A DNA stretch of 64,000 nt from UBA6623 sp965238125 (GCA_965238125.1 OZ250179.1:2108001-2172000), one strand, 5' to 3'; counted from the first letter of the stretch, positions 25,232 to 35,128 are shown. Translations and numbers: made by a program. The notes: generated from the sequence alone by a model not told the origin.

Positions 25232-25580
25232 CTATGAACGCGCGGCATTCATAATAGCCATGAAAACGGGCGTCGGGGCGTTCCTGCCGCCCTTTCCTTC
25301 TTGCCATATGGCCCACCGCCGGTTTTGGGATCCAGCGCTCGAGGCAGGAGGGTAAGCCAAGGAGGCGTCGAAGTAGTCAAGCGTCAGTCGGCGGGCATAG
25401 CGAAAGTTGCCTTCTTGTCGGAGTTGCATCGAACGATTGTTCCTACGCCCCGTCCGGGGCTTGTCGTGATGTTCCGGGGACCCCGGGCTGAAGCCCGGGG
25501 CTACTTTCCGTGCCCCCTCCGGGGGCGGGGACCGAGCTATGAGACATCCCGGCCGGAAAGCGATGAACCTCGGGGTCTGG
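25232..25580. repeat. Intergenic repeat modules M + R3 (copy c)
   Basis: M reads 'gcggcattcataatagccatgaaaacgggcgtcgg'. R3 carries 'cttgccatatggcccaccgcc', 'tgcatcgaacgattgttcctacg', GCCCCGTCCGGGGC, CCCCGGGCTGAAGCCCGGGG and CCCCCTCCGGGGG. This is one of the longest mosaics: R5, foldback, M, R3 and R2 follow each other without a gene between 24969 and 25901. Confidence 0.85.
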
Positions 25581-25640
25581 GGCGGAGCCCCAGGGCTTCC
25601 CGATGCCCTGAACATCCGACCGGTGTGCCATATGGCAACA

Positions 25641-25745
25641 TTTTCAGGGCTCGTGTGGGTGGGGGTTCTACCCAGGGTTTCGCCTTCGGCTCCACTCTGG
25701 GCTATCTTCCCGCCGCCGCTTCGCGGCTCAGGGTGTTCGCGATTT
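25641..25745. repeat. Intergenic repeat R2 (copy c)
   Basis: It contains the tail of the first hairpin (TTTTCAGGGC), ACCCAGGGT against ACTCTGGG, GCCTTCGGC and GCCGCTTCGCGGC. It follows R3 in the same gap. Confidence 0.82.
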
Positions 25746-25839
25746 TGCGAACGTAACGGTGATACACAATACAGTCGAAGGCCGGCGGAAGAGCCAACGA
25801 ATTTCGCCGCCCATGCGTGTTCAACGCAAAGCAGTTCTA

Positions 25840-25900
25840 CGGGCGAAAATCGAAATGGCAGTCCCCCTTTTTTCGCTCGAACACACTTTTGCCACGGGCG
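25840..25900. repeat. Intergenic repeat R7 (copy a)
   Basis: The core 'gcgaaaatcgaaatggcagt' is followed by a C-run, a T-run and 'cacacttttgccacgggcgg'. It ends at the mnmA stop. Related sequence is at 30340-30383, 51055-51098 and 63420-63470, three of the four copies lying directly at the 3' end of a minus-strand gene. Confidence 0.65.
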
Positions 25901-25901
25901 G

Positions 25902-27014
<1,113 letters not shown>

Positions 27015-27102
27015 GGGAAGGAACGGTTGTGACTACGGGCCGACTCCGGATATCAGTAGCTTTGTAGCCGGAACTCCGCGGCCTCCGGGAGGGCGCGGTG
27101 TG

Positions 27103-27315
27103 AGTCCGTCTACGCGAAAAACGGCGGCAGTCTTATGCAGTCTCGTTTCAATGAATCCGCGGATTGACGATACCGCAATGGAAATGGGGGTGTGAGGCAT
27201 TCCTGCCGCCCTTTCAGGGCTCAACCTATATTTGTCTCGCACCCAGGGTTTCGCCTTCGGCTTCACCCTGGGCTATATTCCTGCCGCCGCTTCGCGGCTC
27301 AAGGTATTTGCGACC
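27103..27315. repeat. Intergenic repeat modules R5 + M + R2 (copy d)
   Basis: R5 is 'gtgagtccgtctacgcgaaa', M is 'aatgaatccgcggattgacgataccgcaatgg', and R2 has GCCCTTTCAGGGC, ACCCAGGGT/ACCCTGGG, GCCTTCGGC and GCCGCTTCGCGGC. The modules stand in the same order as at 25010 and 63179. They sit between the cysteine desulfurase stop and the mnmA start. Confidence 0.85.
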
Positions 27316-27337
27316 TCGCCGGTCATGACAATGGCCG

Positions 27338-28504
27338 CTAGCCGGCGTACGCCGGAGAGAGCTTTCTCAAATGATCGACGACCGCGGGGAGGGCTTCCAA
27401 TACGGCGTCCACCTGGCTTTCGGTATTCTGCTTGCCCAGCGAAAATCGAATGCTCGCGCGCGCTTGGTCGGCCGAGAGTCCGATCGCGGTCAACACGTGC
27501 GACGGGTGTACCGCGCCGCTTGAGCAGGCCGCGCCGCTCGAGACGGCGATTCCTTTCAAATCAAGCGCGATGACCATGGCCTCGCCCTCGAGAAAGTCAA
27601 AGCGTAAGTTCGTCGTATTGGGCACGCGCCGAGCCCCGGCCCCATTGACCCTCACATGATCAATCTGTTCGAGCACGCCGCCTTCCAGCCGGTCACGTAG
27701 CGCGGCCAGGCGGCCGCCTTCCTCGATGAGATTGGTCTCGGCGAGATCCGCCGCGGCGCCCAAGCCGACGATTCCGGGTACGTTCAACGTCCCCGGACGC
27801 TGATCGCGTTCATGGCTGCCGCCGTATTGAATCTTCTCGATCGGGGTTCCCTTGCGAACATAGAGCGCGCCGGCGCCCTTGGGGCCGTAGATCTTGTGCG
27901 CGCTAAGGGTGAAAAGATCCACTCCCAGCTCGTCCATCCGGGCGGGGATCTTGCCGGTGCTCTGAACGCCGTCGCAATGGAACACGACGCCGGCTTCGCG
28001 GGCCGCGGCGGCGATTTCCGCGATCGGCTGCTCGGTCCCCAACTCGTTGTTGGTGTGCATGATCGAGATCAACACGGTCTCGGGGCGCAGGGCGGCGCGG
28101 ACATCATCGGGAGAAACAACGCCCTCGGCGCCGACCTTGACCACGGTAAGCGCGACACCCTCCTGCTCCAACTTGCGGCAGGCTTGCAGGACCGCGGGAT
28201 GCTCGATCGTGCTGGTGATGATGTGTCTTCGAGAGCCGCTCGCGGCGCGCACGGTTCCGAATATCGCCAGGTTGTCGGCCTCGGTACCGCCGCTTGTGAA
28301 GACGATCTCGGCGACCTTGGCTCCGAGCAGCGAGGCGACTTGCCCCCGCGCCCGCTCGACGGCCGCCGCCGCCTGCTGGCCGAACGAGTGGATACTCGAC
28401 GCATTGCCGTACCCGGCCTCGAAGCAGGGCAGCATGGCGTCGAGCACACGCCGGTCAACAGGCGTCGTGGCGTTGTGGTCGAAGTAGTAGCGCGTGCGCG
28501 GCAT
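27338..28504 (-). CDS. Cysteine desulfurase (NifS/IscS family)
   Basis: The protein has 388 aa from the ATG at 28504 (MPRTRYYFDHNATTPVD). It is a PLP enzyme of fold type I: 'FTSGGTEADNLAIFG', the PLP-holding 'HCDGVQSTGK', and 'LSAHKIYGPKGAGALYV' with the Schiff-base Lys. The mobile active-site Cys is in 'VSSGAACSSGAVHPSHVL'. It removes sulfur from cysteine for Fe-S clusters or tRNA thiolation. No iscU, iscR or suf genes are near; the nearest co-oriented gene is mnmA, so supplying sulfur to MnmA is a reasonable role. The longer frame to 28543 lacks the usual start. Confidence 0.93.
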   Translation of the reverse strand: MPRTRYYFDHNATTPVDRRVLDAMLPCFEAGYGNASSIHSFGQQAAAAVERARGQVASLLGAKVAEIVFTSGGTEADNLAIFGTVRAASGSRRHIITSTIEHPAVLQACRKLEQEGVALTVVKVGAEGVVSPDDVRAALRPETVLISIMHTNNELGTEQPIAEIAAAAREAGVVFHCDGVQSTGKIPARMDELGVDLFTLSAHKIYGPKGAGALYVRKGTPIEKIQYGGSHERDQRPGTLNVPGIVGLGAAADLAETNLIEEGGRLAALRDRLEGGVLEQIDHVRVNGAGARRVPNTTNLRFDFLEGEAMVIALDLKGIAVSSGAACSSGAVHPSHVLTAIGLSADQARASIRFSLGKQNTESQVDAVLEALPAVVDHLRKLSPAYAG

Positions 28505-28689
28505 GACGGTGGGAGGGTAGGCGAGGCGAGCGTGAGATCCCAATACTCTTCAAGTTTTCGGCTTAGGCGGCCGCCCTCGGCCATCTCAGGGGACGGGTTA
28601 GACCGCTCTCGGGCCTACCGAACATGGTCGACGACTCGATGTTGGGGGCATTGCCGCATCATTGGTTCAAGCAACTCAAGCCTGCAGGT

Positions 28690-28792
28690 GGAAGGCCGCT
28701 AAAGCGGCCTGCATCCGAACAGGGAGCCATCCAAACCGGCCCTACAAGGGCCGGCCTATTCCAGCCCAAGCCCGCTGAAGCGGGCTCACCTC
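28690..28792. repeat. Intergenic hairpin repeat, family R1 (copy c)
   Basis: Palindromes GGCCGCTAAAGCGGCC, CCGGCCCTACAAGGGCCGG and AGCCCGCTGAAGCGGGCT. Compared with copies a, b and e, the stems carry paired changes (GTT..AAC to GCT..AGC; GGT..ACC to GCT..AGC), keeping the pairing. Confidence 0.85.
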
Positions 28793-28858
28793 TCCATGTC
28801 GATGCCGCACACCAAGAGTAGCGCTCGACGGCCATGGCTTGTCAAGATTGATTATATC

Positions 28859-29677
28859 GTGTTGTCCCCACTCATCACCCTGACCACGGACTTCGGCTTC
28901 ACGGACCACTATGTGGGTGTGATGAAAGGGGTTATTGCGACGATCGCGCCTGAGGCGCGCGTTATCGACTTGTGCCACGAACTGCCCCCCTACGGCGTCG
29001 GGCAAGCGGCGTTCACGATCGCGCAATCCTATCGATATTTCCCGGCGGGCACGGTCCACGTCGTTGTCGTCGACCCCGGGGTGGGGACCACAAGGAAAGC
29101 CTTGCTGGTCGAAGCCGGAGGGCATCGTTTCGTGGCTCCGGACAACGGCGTGCTTTCGCAGGTCTTTGAGAAAGAGGAGCATCGGGTATGGTCGATTGAC
29201 GCGGCGCGATTCGTGCTGAAGCCAACGAGCCGGACCTTTCACGGACGGGATCTTTTCGCGCCGGTTGCGGCCCATGTGGCCGGCGGGCGGGCGAGCGAAG
29301 ATTTTGGGGAGCCTCTTGAGCGGCCGGTGCGGGTGCCGCCGAGCGCTCCGGAGGAAATCGCCCCGGGCCTTTGGCGAGGGCGGGTTCTGGCGATTGACTG
29401 CTTTGGGAATATCGTGACCAGCTTCGCCGCCGACATGGCGGAAGTACGCGGGCGTTTTCGGCTGCGAGTCGGGAAAATCGAAGCGGCCGTCCGCGCCGCC
29501 GCTTACGAGGAAGCACCGAAGGGAGAGGTCTTCGCTATCTGGGGGAGTTCGGGGTATCTGGAACTTTCGCTTCGGGAAGATTCAGCGGCGGCGAAAGCCC
29601 AGGTCGCGGTCGGGGACCCGGTGGAATTCTCGGTTGAAGCTGATGAGGGCGCGGGGGACGGCAATCCTTCGCCGTGA
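28859..29677 (+). CDS. SAM hydroxide adenosyltransferase-like protein (DUF62 family)
   Basis: The protein has 272 aa from the GTG at 28859. The family starts at 'ITLTTDFGFTDHYVGVMKG', with the conserved Asp; 'VHVVVVDPGVGT' and 'FVAPDNGVLS' follow, and the C-terminal domain has 'VLAIDCFGNIVTSF'. Characterised members split S-adenosylmethionine into adenosine and methionine; related enzymes are fluorinases and chlorinases, and nothing here indicates halide use. The start is uncertain: an ATG at 28796 lies at the end of repeat R1 and adds 21 unconserved residues, and no strong ribosome site precedes either. The next gene is convergent. Confidence 0.88.
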   Translation: MLSPLITLTTDFGFTDHYVGVMKGVIATIAPEARVIDLCHELPPYGVGQAAFTIAQSYRYFPAGTVHVVVVDPGVGTTRKALLVEAGGHRFVAPDNGVLSQVFEKEEHRVWSIDAARFVLKPTSRTFHGRDLFAPVAAHVAGGRASEDFGEPLERPVRVPPSAPEEIAPGLWRGRVLAIDCFGNIVTSFAADMAEVRGRFRLRVGKIEAAVRAAAYEEAPKGEVFAIWGSSGYLELSLREDSAAAKAQVAVGDPVEFSVEADEGAGDGNPSP

Positions 29678-29695
29678 CGGCGGGGCGGGAGGGGA

Positions 29696-30160
29696 TCACT
29701 CTTTCAGGACCATGCGAATTTCGAACTTCGCGTTGTAGGTCGAAAAAGGAACGACGAGCCATTCCTGCTTGGCCCGTGAGCGCACGATCATGTTGTCGCC
29801 GTGAATCACGGTGGGCGGTGTGATGCCGACTTCCTTCCCGTCTACCTCGAGCGCGTCTTTGAGATTGCCCATTACTATGTTGGCCAATTCACCGACGCCG
29901 TCGAGTACTTCGTTGTCTTGAACCTTAATTTCGACGCCCAGCATGGTTGAAACGAGATGACAGGCCGACGGCGGGTCGCAAACGAACATGAACGAGCCCT
30001 TCCAGTCGCCTCGAATCCCGATAATCGACAGGATTTCGTCGCCGCCATGCAGTTCCGACTTGCGGGCGAAGCCGTTGTGCTCGACTTCCATGGCGAACAT
30101 GCTCTTGAACACCTTCTCCGCGCTTTCCTGAATTGAGTTGGCTAGGGCGTTGTCATCCAT
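29696..30160 (-). CDS. CheX-like chemotaxis phosphatase-family protein
   Basis: The protein has 154 aa from the ATG at 30160. The CheC/CheX/FliY-type fold is suggested by 'SIIGIRGDWKGSFMFVCD' and by 'GVGELANIVMGNLKDAL', which matches the E-x2-N active-site helix (Glu and Asn used to attack CheY-phosphate). 'VGITPPTVIHGDNMIV' follows as in CheX. Members dephosphorylate receiver domains or serve as small input modules. No che, fli or receiver gene is in the window, so the partner is unknown. The gap 30161-30383 holds no gene, only an R7-like stretch at its end. Confidence 0.78.
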   Translation of the reverse strand: MDDNALANSIQESAEKVFKSMFAMEVEHNGFARKSELHGGDEILSIIGIRGDWKGSFMFVCDPPSACHLVSTMLGVEIKVQDNEVLDGVGELANIVMGNLKDALEVDGKEVGITPPTVIHGDNMIVRSRAKQEWLVVPFSTYNAKFEIRMVLKE

Positions 30161-30339
30161 GGTGTTGTGTCTCTTCGTTGGCGGCGGACCAGGCGTCGGA
30201 TGAGAACCCCGACCTTCATCTTCCGGCGGGCCCTCAAATAGAGTATCGGCATCCGTTCGTAACTCTTGAAGGGCAGAGACTTTTCCGGACCGGAAATCCA
30301 TCAGGCCGGGGTGGAGGTCAGCCTACGCCGGCAGGCGGC

Positions 30340-30383
30340 ATAGTCGGGTTTCATCCCGGCAAAGACACTTTTGCGACAGGTGG
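30340..30383. repeat. Intergenic repeat R7-like (copy b)
   Basis: The stretch 'gggtttcatcccggcaaaga' then 'cacttttgcgacaggtgg' directly follows the glycosyltransferase stop on the minus strand, in the position R7 takes next to mnmA and prfB. The match to the other copies is short. Confidence 0.45.
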
Positions 30384-31517
30384 CTAGACCGGTTGAGGGT
30401 CGGCTGTGCCGCCGAGAGCCGTTTCGAAGAACGCCTTGGTTTGGACCGCGGTTTTGTCCCAAGTGAAAGACCGGGCCCTCTCGCGCCCGGCCGCGGCCAT
30501 CGTGGTCGCGGTGTTTTGGTCGCTGAGTACGCTTTCCATGGCGGCCGCCAGTTCGGAGACGCTCATGGGATCAACGCAAAGTCCGGCTGTGCCAACGATT
30601 TCCGGCGCGGCCCCGGTATTGGATGTAACGATCGGCAGACGAGCGGCCATTGCTTCCACGAGAGGGAGGCCAAAACCTTCGTAGAGAGACGGCAGTACGA
30701 ACAACGATGCGCTGTGGTAGATCGCCGGGAGAAGGCTTCGGCGCACCGGGCCGACCAGGTGTACTCCCGAGATCGAGGAAAGCTCTTGTCGAATGGGAGC
30801 GGCATTCCAGCCGGTGGCGCCGACGATCACAAGGGGGTGACGTCTTCGCAAGTCCTCGGGGAGCATCTTGTAGGCACGGCCCAGTCGAACCAGGTTTTTC
30901 CGGGGTTCCATCGTGCCGACGAACAGGATGTAATCATTGGGCAATTTGTATCTTTGAGTGGCCACATAGCTGGGGGCGGATGTGACCTCGTAGAACTCCG
31001 GCTCGACACCGTGGTAGATCACCGAGATACGGTCCGAGGGGACGCGTAGGTGCTGCACAAGATCGGTCGCCACCGCTTTGGAAGGGACGATTATGCGATG
31101 CAATTTGGGCAGGGTCCCCTTCACAAACTGCTGAAAGTAACGAATGTTCGATGCGGTATGGCACCGCGGCAGCAACAGCGGCGTCGGGTCATGAACGATG
31201 GACGTTAAGCACTTGTTGGACGGGAGTTGCCAAACATGCGGGGTGACGTGAAACAGTTGCGATTTTCGGGCCGCCGCGTTTGCTAAGTTCCAGCCGCTGT
31301 AATTGGACCCCAGGACGGCGCCGAGGCGCCACATCGTCTCATAGGGCGGATAGTTGGAAAGATCCGGCCGGTTGGCGGTCAAGGTGTCGAGAAAGGGAAA
31401 CAGTCCGATCTGGTGAGGGTCGATTTGGGGAATCAGGGTGCGCAAGAGAGTGTGGTGATAGTGCTTCACCCCGGCGCTGCGCATCAGCAGCGGTGTGGCG
31501 TCGTAGAGAATGCGCAC
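30384..31517 (-). CDS. Glycosyltransferase family 4
   Basis: The protein has 377 aa from a GTG start (VRILYDATPLLM). It has two Rossmann domains in GT-B fashion. The second begins 'YILFVGTMEPRKNLVRL', and 'FVLPSLYEGFGLPLVEAMA' is the E-x7-E donor-binding block of GT4. It transfers a sugar from a nucleotide-sugar donor to a growing polysaccharide at the cytoplasmic side of the membrane. It is the last gene of a minus-strand run (33765 to 30384), 17 bases after the DUF2304 gene. Confidence 0.92.
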   Translation of the reverse strand: MRILYDATPLLMRSAGVKHYHHTLLRTLIPQIDPHQIGLFPFLDTLTANRPDLSNYPPYETMWRLGAVLGSNYSGWNLANAAARKSQLFHVTPHVWQLPSNKCLTSIVHDPTPLLLPRCHTASNIRYFQQFVKGTLPKLHRIIVPSKAVATDLVQHLRVPSDRISVIYHGVEPEFYEVTSAPSYVATQRYKLPNDYILFVGTMEPRKNLVRLGRAYKMLPEDLRRRHPLVIVGATGWNAAPIRQELSSISGVHLVGPVRRSLLPAIYHSASLFVLPSLYEGFGLPLVEAMAARLPIVTSNTGAAPEIVGTAGLCVDPMSVSELAAAMESVLSDQNTATTMAAAGRERARSFTWDKTAVQTKAFFETALGGTADPQPV

Positions 31518-31534
31518 GATTGATCAATCCCCAA

Positions 31535-31918
31535 CTACGGCTTTTCAGAGACGTCCCGGCTAAGGCGTTCGATTTCCGCCGCCTGTTTCCTGACCTCCCA
31601 TTCCAGCATACCGATCTTCTGCGCCAAGACAATACTACTGTCTTTCAGGTCGGACTGCTGGACGGAAGAGCGGAAGAAAGTAAACAAGAACAAGATCCCG
31701 GCGACGACCAGCAAAACTAACGAGAAATCCTCGATACCAAGCCAGTGCGCCAGCCACCCAAGCGCTGTATCCGACAAGCACAGCGCCAAGAGCAGCAAGA
31801 CGGCGCCCAGCCAGGCCATCGAATATTCCACGCGAATGTGTTCCCGCCGCACCGAGCGGATGATCTGCGTGAGCAGTAGGACGCAGAAGACGGCGGTCAC
31901 GACTCGAACCTGTTCCAC
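31535..31918 (-). CDS. DUF2304 membrane protein
   Basis: The protein has 127 aa from a GTG start two bases after the stop of the upstream glycosyltransferase. Three hydrophobic stretches ('VVTAVFCVLLLTQIIRSV', 'SMAWLGAVLLLLALCL', 'FSLVLLVVAGILFLFTFF') and a C-terminal coiled-coil-like segment ('IGMLEWEVRKQAAEIERL') are visible. 'REHIRVEYSMAW' is the conserved loop of DUF2304. These proteins are usually encoded next to a DPM1-like glycosyltransferase, as here, and probably help it act at the membrane. Confidence 0.82.
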   Translation of the reverse strand: MEQVRVVTAVFCVLLLTQIIRSVRREHIRVEYSMAWLGAVLLLLALCLSDTALGWLAHWLGIEDFSLVLLVVAGILFLFTFFRSSVQQSDLKDSSIVLAQKIGMLEWEVRKQAAEIERLSRDVSEKP

Positions 31919-31920
31919 GG

Positions 31921-32655
31921 CTAGCTTCGTCTCCCGATGTGATAACGGCGTTCGTACCGAATCACGTTGGCGAAAACGCCCAACAACACGCGGACCATAT
32001 AGTAGGCCGCCGCCTTGGTATCGATTGAAGACCTCCCCGTTGTGCGAGGAAACATTTTCGTGGGAACCTCGCTGAAACGCAATGCCTTACGCTTAAGCAC
32101 GACCAGAGCCTCAATTTCCGGATATTCCAGCGGGAAGCTTCGGCTGAAGACCTCGAGCGCCCGACGATTCACCGCAACGAACCCAGAGGTTGGATCCGTG
32201 ATTCGCCGGCCCAGGATGGGATAGAGGATCCAAGAAAACAGCACACTCCCGAACCGCCGTACGGTGCGAGTCGGATGACCGTTGGGAACCAAGAACCGAG
32301 AGCCGCTGACCATGTCGTAATCGCCCTCGGCCATGGCGGCGAGCAAGCTCGGTATATCGTCGGCGTTGTGCTGCCCGTCGCCGTCGAGGCGGACCACGGT
32401 TTCATAGCCGTGTTCAAAAGCGAATCGATACCCGGTTTGAACGGCGCCTCCGAGGCCTAGATGGTGTGGCAGACGGAAGACTTCGGCTCCCGCCTTTTCC
32501 GCGCGTTCGGCGGTACCATCGGCGGACCCGTCGTCAATGACGAAAACGGGGGCGTGGGGTAGGACGCGGTGTATGGAAGCGACGACGCCGGCAACGGCTC
32601 CCTCCTCGTTGAAGGCGGGGACAATGACCAGCAGAGAAGATCGGGAGGCGGGCAT
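31921..32655 (-). CDS. DPM1/DPG-like glycosyltransferase family 2
   Basis: The protein has 244 aa. It is a GT-A enzyme with 'VIVPAFNEEGAVAGVV', 'VIDDGSADGTAE', the metal-binding 'VVRLDGDGQHNADDI' and 'RRITDPTSGFVAVNRRAL', all typical of polyprenyl-phosphate mannosyl/glucosyl transferases. It likely loads a sugar onto a lipid carrier. The next gene, DUF2304, starts two bases after its stop, and this pairing is common. Confidence 0.92.
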   Translation of the reverse strand: MPASRSSLLVIVPAFNEEGAVAGVVASIHRVLPHAPVFVIDDGSADGTAERAEKAGAEVFRLPHHLGLGGAVQTGYRFAFEHGYETVVRLDGDGQHNADDIPSLLAAMAEGDYDMVSGSRFLVPNGHPTRTVRRFGSVLFSWILYPILGRRITDPTSGFVAVNRRALEVFSRSFPLEYPEIEALVVLKRKALRFSEVPTKMFPRTTGRSSIDTKAAAYYMVRVLLGVFANVIRYERRYHIGRRS

Positions 32656-32715
32656 ACATCGTTCGCGGGCAGGTTCCCCGCCGAAAGGCTGTTCATCTCG
32701 GCGCTCGGAGTTTCG

Positions 32716-33765
32716 TTATTGCGCGGCAATCTCCGAGGCCGTCGTCCCATGCCGCCTAAGCAGTCGCCGGAACGCCGACCCTCCGAGAACGGCCGAACGT
32801 GCCGCCGACCGCCTCTTTCGCAAAAGCGCCGGGGCGTGCAGCAAGGCGCTGCCGTGAGCTGACACTACTATTAACACAAGTCGCCACCACTTTTCTCCCG
32901 AGGCGGCGAATTCCGAAGCCAAACCGCGGTGTTTCCACAGAGCGCGGGCATGGGCGAGATAGCGCCACGCGGAATACCACGGCACCAGGGGCCAGGCGAT
33001 CAGCGGAAACACTTTGGCGACCGTATACAGGCGATTCCTCTCAACGAGATAGGCTTTCGGCGCCGACGCCCGCCCGCTCGAAGCGGAATAATCGTGGTCG
33101 ACAATCGCTCTCGGCGCAAGAAGACAGCGCCACCCCGCCATCCGGGCACGCAGACCTACGTCACTGTCCTCGCAATAGAGGAAGTAGTCCTCGTCGAAGC
33201 CCCCCAGCGCCTGCAACAGGGAACGGCGGTAGAGGGCGGCGCATCCGCTGGGGAGGAGGACTTCGCGCGGGGCTGTTTCATCGATCGGAGGACGGCCGTG
33301 ACCGCTTTGCTTCGTCGTGCCGTCGCCGTAGACGGCAAGGCCCTCGGAATCGAGAAGGTCGTGACCCGAGCCCAGATAAATGCGTGAGGCGCACAGGCCC
33401 ACGTCGCTCGCGCTGACGCACGTGTTGACGAGCTCGGCAAGCCATTCCGGCGATGGGTAGGCGTCGTCGTTGAGGGTACAAATGAACTCGGCCGAGGAGC
33501 GCGCGACCGCTTGGTTGATGGCCGCCCCGAATCCGACGTTCTCGGGGTTGCGGATCAGGGTGACGCGTTGAGCGGCGGCCAGGGGCTCGGCCAGCCCTAT
33601 TCCGCTATTGTCGACGATGTAAATGTCGAAGGGCTCGAAAGTTTGCTTTTCGAGGCAGTCAAGGCAACGTGCCAGCTTGTCACCGGCGGTGAGAGTGGGG
33701 ATGACGACCGAAGCTCGGGGCGCGGGCAAATTGGATCTTACCACCCGGCGGCGGGCCTGGGGCAC
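32716..33765 (-). CDS. Glycosyltransferase family 2, rhamnosyltransferase-like
   Basis: The protein has 349 aa from a GTG start. The GT-A core has 'SVVIPTLTAGDKLARCL', 'IYIVDNSGIG', 'LIRNPENVGFGAAINQAV' and 'FICTLNDDAYPSPEWLAEL', with 'GGFDEDYFLYCEDSDVGLRA' as the acceptor/metal loop. A basic C-terminal part with hydrophobic stretches suggests membrane contact. It is the first gene of the polysaccharide run; a 60-base gap follows before the DPM1-like gene. Confidence 0.9.
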   Translation of the reverse strand: MPQARRRVVRSNLPAPRASVVIPTLTAGDKLARCLDCLEKQTFEPFDIYIVDNSGIGLAEPLAAAQRVTLIRNPENVGFGAAINQAVARSSAEFICTLNDDAYPSPEWLAELVNTCVSASDVGLCASRIYLGSGHDLLDSEGLAVYGDGTTKQSGHGRPPIDETAPREVLLPSGCAALYRRSLLQALGGFDEDYFLYCEDSDVGLRARMAGWRCLLAPRAIVDHDYSASSGRASAPKAYLVERNRLYTVAKVFPLIAWPLVPWYSAWRYLAHARALWKHRGLASEFAASGEKWWRLVLIVVSAHGSALLHAPALLRKRRSAARSAVLGGSAFRRLLRRHGTTASEIAAQ

Positions 33766-33857
33766 GACGGGGCGCCGTTGCGCCGTTGACGCGGTTATGG
33801 TGGGCGAAACAAGTGTTGGGGAATCCGCGGCCCGGGACCGAGCGCTCTGGTATTCGA

Positions 33858-33975
33858 AATTTTCTCTTGGTTCGGCGACGGCTAAAGCCTTACGGGGGAA
33901 GGCCGTTGAAACGGCCTCTTATCGCACGACGAGCCTTTAACCCGGCCCTGAAGGACCGGCCTAATTGCGAACCTA
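33858..33975. repeat. R1 (copy d), left part, cut by IS630 copy 3
   Basis: Palindromes GGCTAAAGCC, GGCCGTTGAAACGGCC and CCGGCCCTGAAGGACCGG are present. The last palindrome of the family (AGCCCGCTGAACCGGGCT) lies at 35071-35088 beyond the element. Removing the element and one TA restores the R1 order. Confidence 0.85.
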
Positions 33976-33997
33976 CTGAGTCTCGCATAATATACTG

Positions 33998-34489
33998 TCA
34001 ATCGAGACAAAGAGAAGACTGGTTCCAGAAAGCGGTAATCAAGCGCGGTTTGCGGCGCATTCGCCGCAGCGCTTTGCGGGCGCGCTCGTCGAGTTCCCAG
34101 TAGTCCTTCGGGCAGACGTTGGGCAACTCGTGCTGCTTCCAGTACGCCCAAATGTATTCCACCGGGTTCAACTCCGGCGCATAGGGCGGCAAGTACTCCG
34201 TTGCGATGTGATCCTCGGAGAGCTGGATGAACTCCCGCACCAGGCGGCTGCGGTGCGCCGGCAGCCGGTCCCAGACGATCAGCAGTGGGCCGTCGATGTG
34301 GCGCACCAAAGCCTTCAGGAAGTCGATGACCTCCAGCTCGCCGATCGCGCCGGGATAGAGCCGGAAGTAAAAGTTGCGCAACGTCAGCCCGGCCGACACC
34401 GACAGCTTGTCCCAGTTGAAGTTGAACTCCAACACCGGTGTCTCGCCGCGCGGCGCCCAGATGCGGCAACGATGCGGCTTCTGACTCAA
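33998..34489 (-). CDS. IS630 transposase orfB (DDE), copy 3
   Basis: Same catalytic half as copies 2 and 4. Differences seen: 'HRCRIWAPRG' for 'HRCRTWAPRG', and 'AFWNQSSLCLD' for 'AFWKQSSLCLD' at the end. The DDE residues are retained. Confidence 0.88.
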   Translation of the reverse strand: MSQKPHRCRIWAPRGETPVLEFNFNWDKLSVSAGLTLRNFYFRLYPGAIGELEVIDFLKALVRHIDGPLLIVWDRLPAHRSRLVREFIQLSEDHIATEYLPPYAPELNPVEYIWAYWKQHELPNVCPKDYWELDERARKALRRMRRKPRLITAFWNQSSLCLD

Positions 34490-35013
34490 TCCGCTTTCGT
34501 CGATGAAGACGATCGTACGTTCTTCTTTGCGGGCTTTTTTTTAATGGCCGGCCAAGTCTTGCGCTGCCAGCTGCGGATGGCCTCTTCGTTGCGCTCCCGC
34601 GCTTTGCCGACGGGCCGTTGCGGGCTCCAACCGAGCGCCCGCAGGATCTTCCAGACATGGCCCTCGTGATAGCGCACGCCGAACTCGTCTCCGATCAGAC
34701 GAGCGACCCGCGGACAGCTCCACAGCGGCGTCGGGAAGCCGTGCGCCTCGGGGCCTTCCAGCAGCAACGCCTCGAGGCGTTCGAGCTGCGCGGCGTCCAA
34801 CAGCGGCTTACGGCCGGCGCGGCCGGCCTGGCGCAACCCGGCTTCGCCGTCACGCCGGTATCGTCGCAGCCACTCGCTGACGCTTTGCCGCGCGACCTTC
34901 AATCGCCTCGCTGTCTCGGACTGACTACAGCCTTGCTCGACCAACCGGATCGCTTTGAAACGGCGCTTCTCCAGGGCCTCGAAATCCCGCCGTACGCCTT
35001 TTGTATTTCCCAT
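34486..35013 (-). CDS. IS630 transposase orfA, copy 3
   Basis: The product has 175 aa, almost identical to orfA of copies 2 and 4 (one change near the end, 'RSWQRKTW' for 'RGWQRKTW'). It has the same A8G slippery run before its stop. Confidence 0.88.
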   Translation of the reverse strand: MGNTKGVRRDFEALEKRRFKAIRLVEQGCSQSETARRLKVARQSVSEWLRRYRRDGEAGLRQAGRAGRKPLLDAAQLERLEALLLEGPEAHGFPTPLWSCPRVARLIGDEFGVRYHEGHVWKILRALGWSPQRPVGKARERNEEAIRSWQRKTWPAIKKKPAKKNVRSSSSTKAD

Positions 35014-35068
35014 ACATACAAAGACGTACGTACCCCAAAAAAGTGTCACTTTATTTTGCGAAACTCAA

Positions 35069-35096
35069 TAAGCCCGCTGAACCGGGCTTACCTCTT
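35069..35096. repeat. R1 (copy d), right part
   Basis: It holds the final palindrome AGCCCGCTGAACCGGGCT and the start of the tail. It is the continuation of 33858-33975. Confidence 0.8.
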
Positions 35097-35128
35097 TTCG
35101 CGGAACACGCTGCCTTTGGCAGGGTGGT

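Larger units (their letters stand above)
33976..35068 (-). mobile_element. IS630-family element, copy 3, 1093 bp, inserted in an R1 repeat
   Basis: The left end is CTGAGTCTCGCATAATATAC and the right end the reverse complement of TTGAGTTTCGCAAAATAAAG; TA lies at 33974-33975 and 35069-35070. It is nearly identical to copies 2 and 4. Confidence 0.94.
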
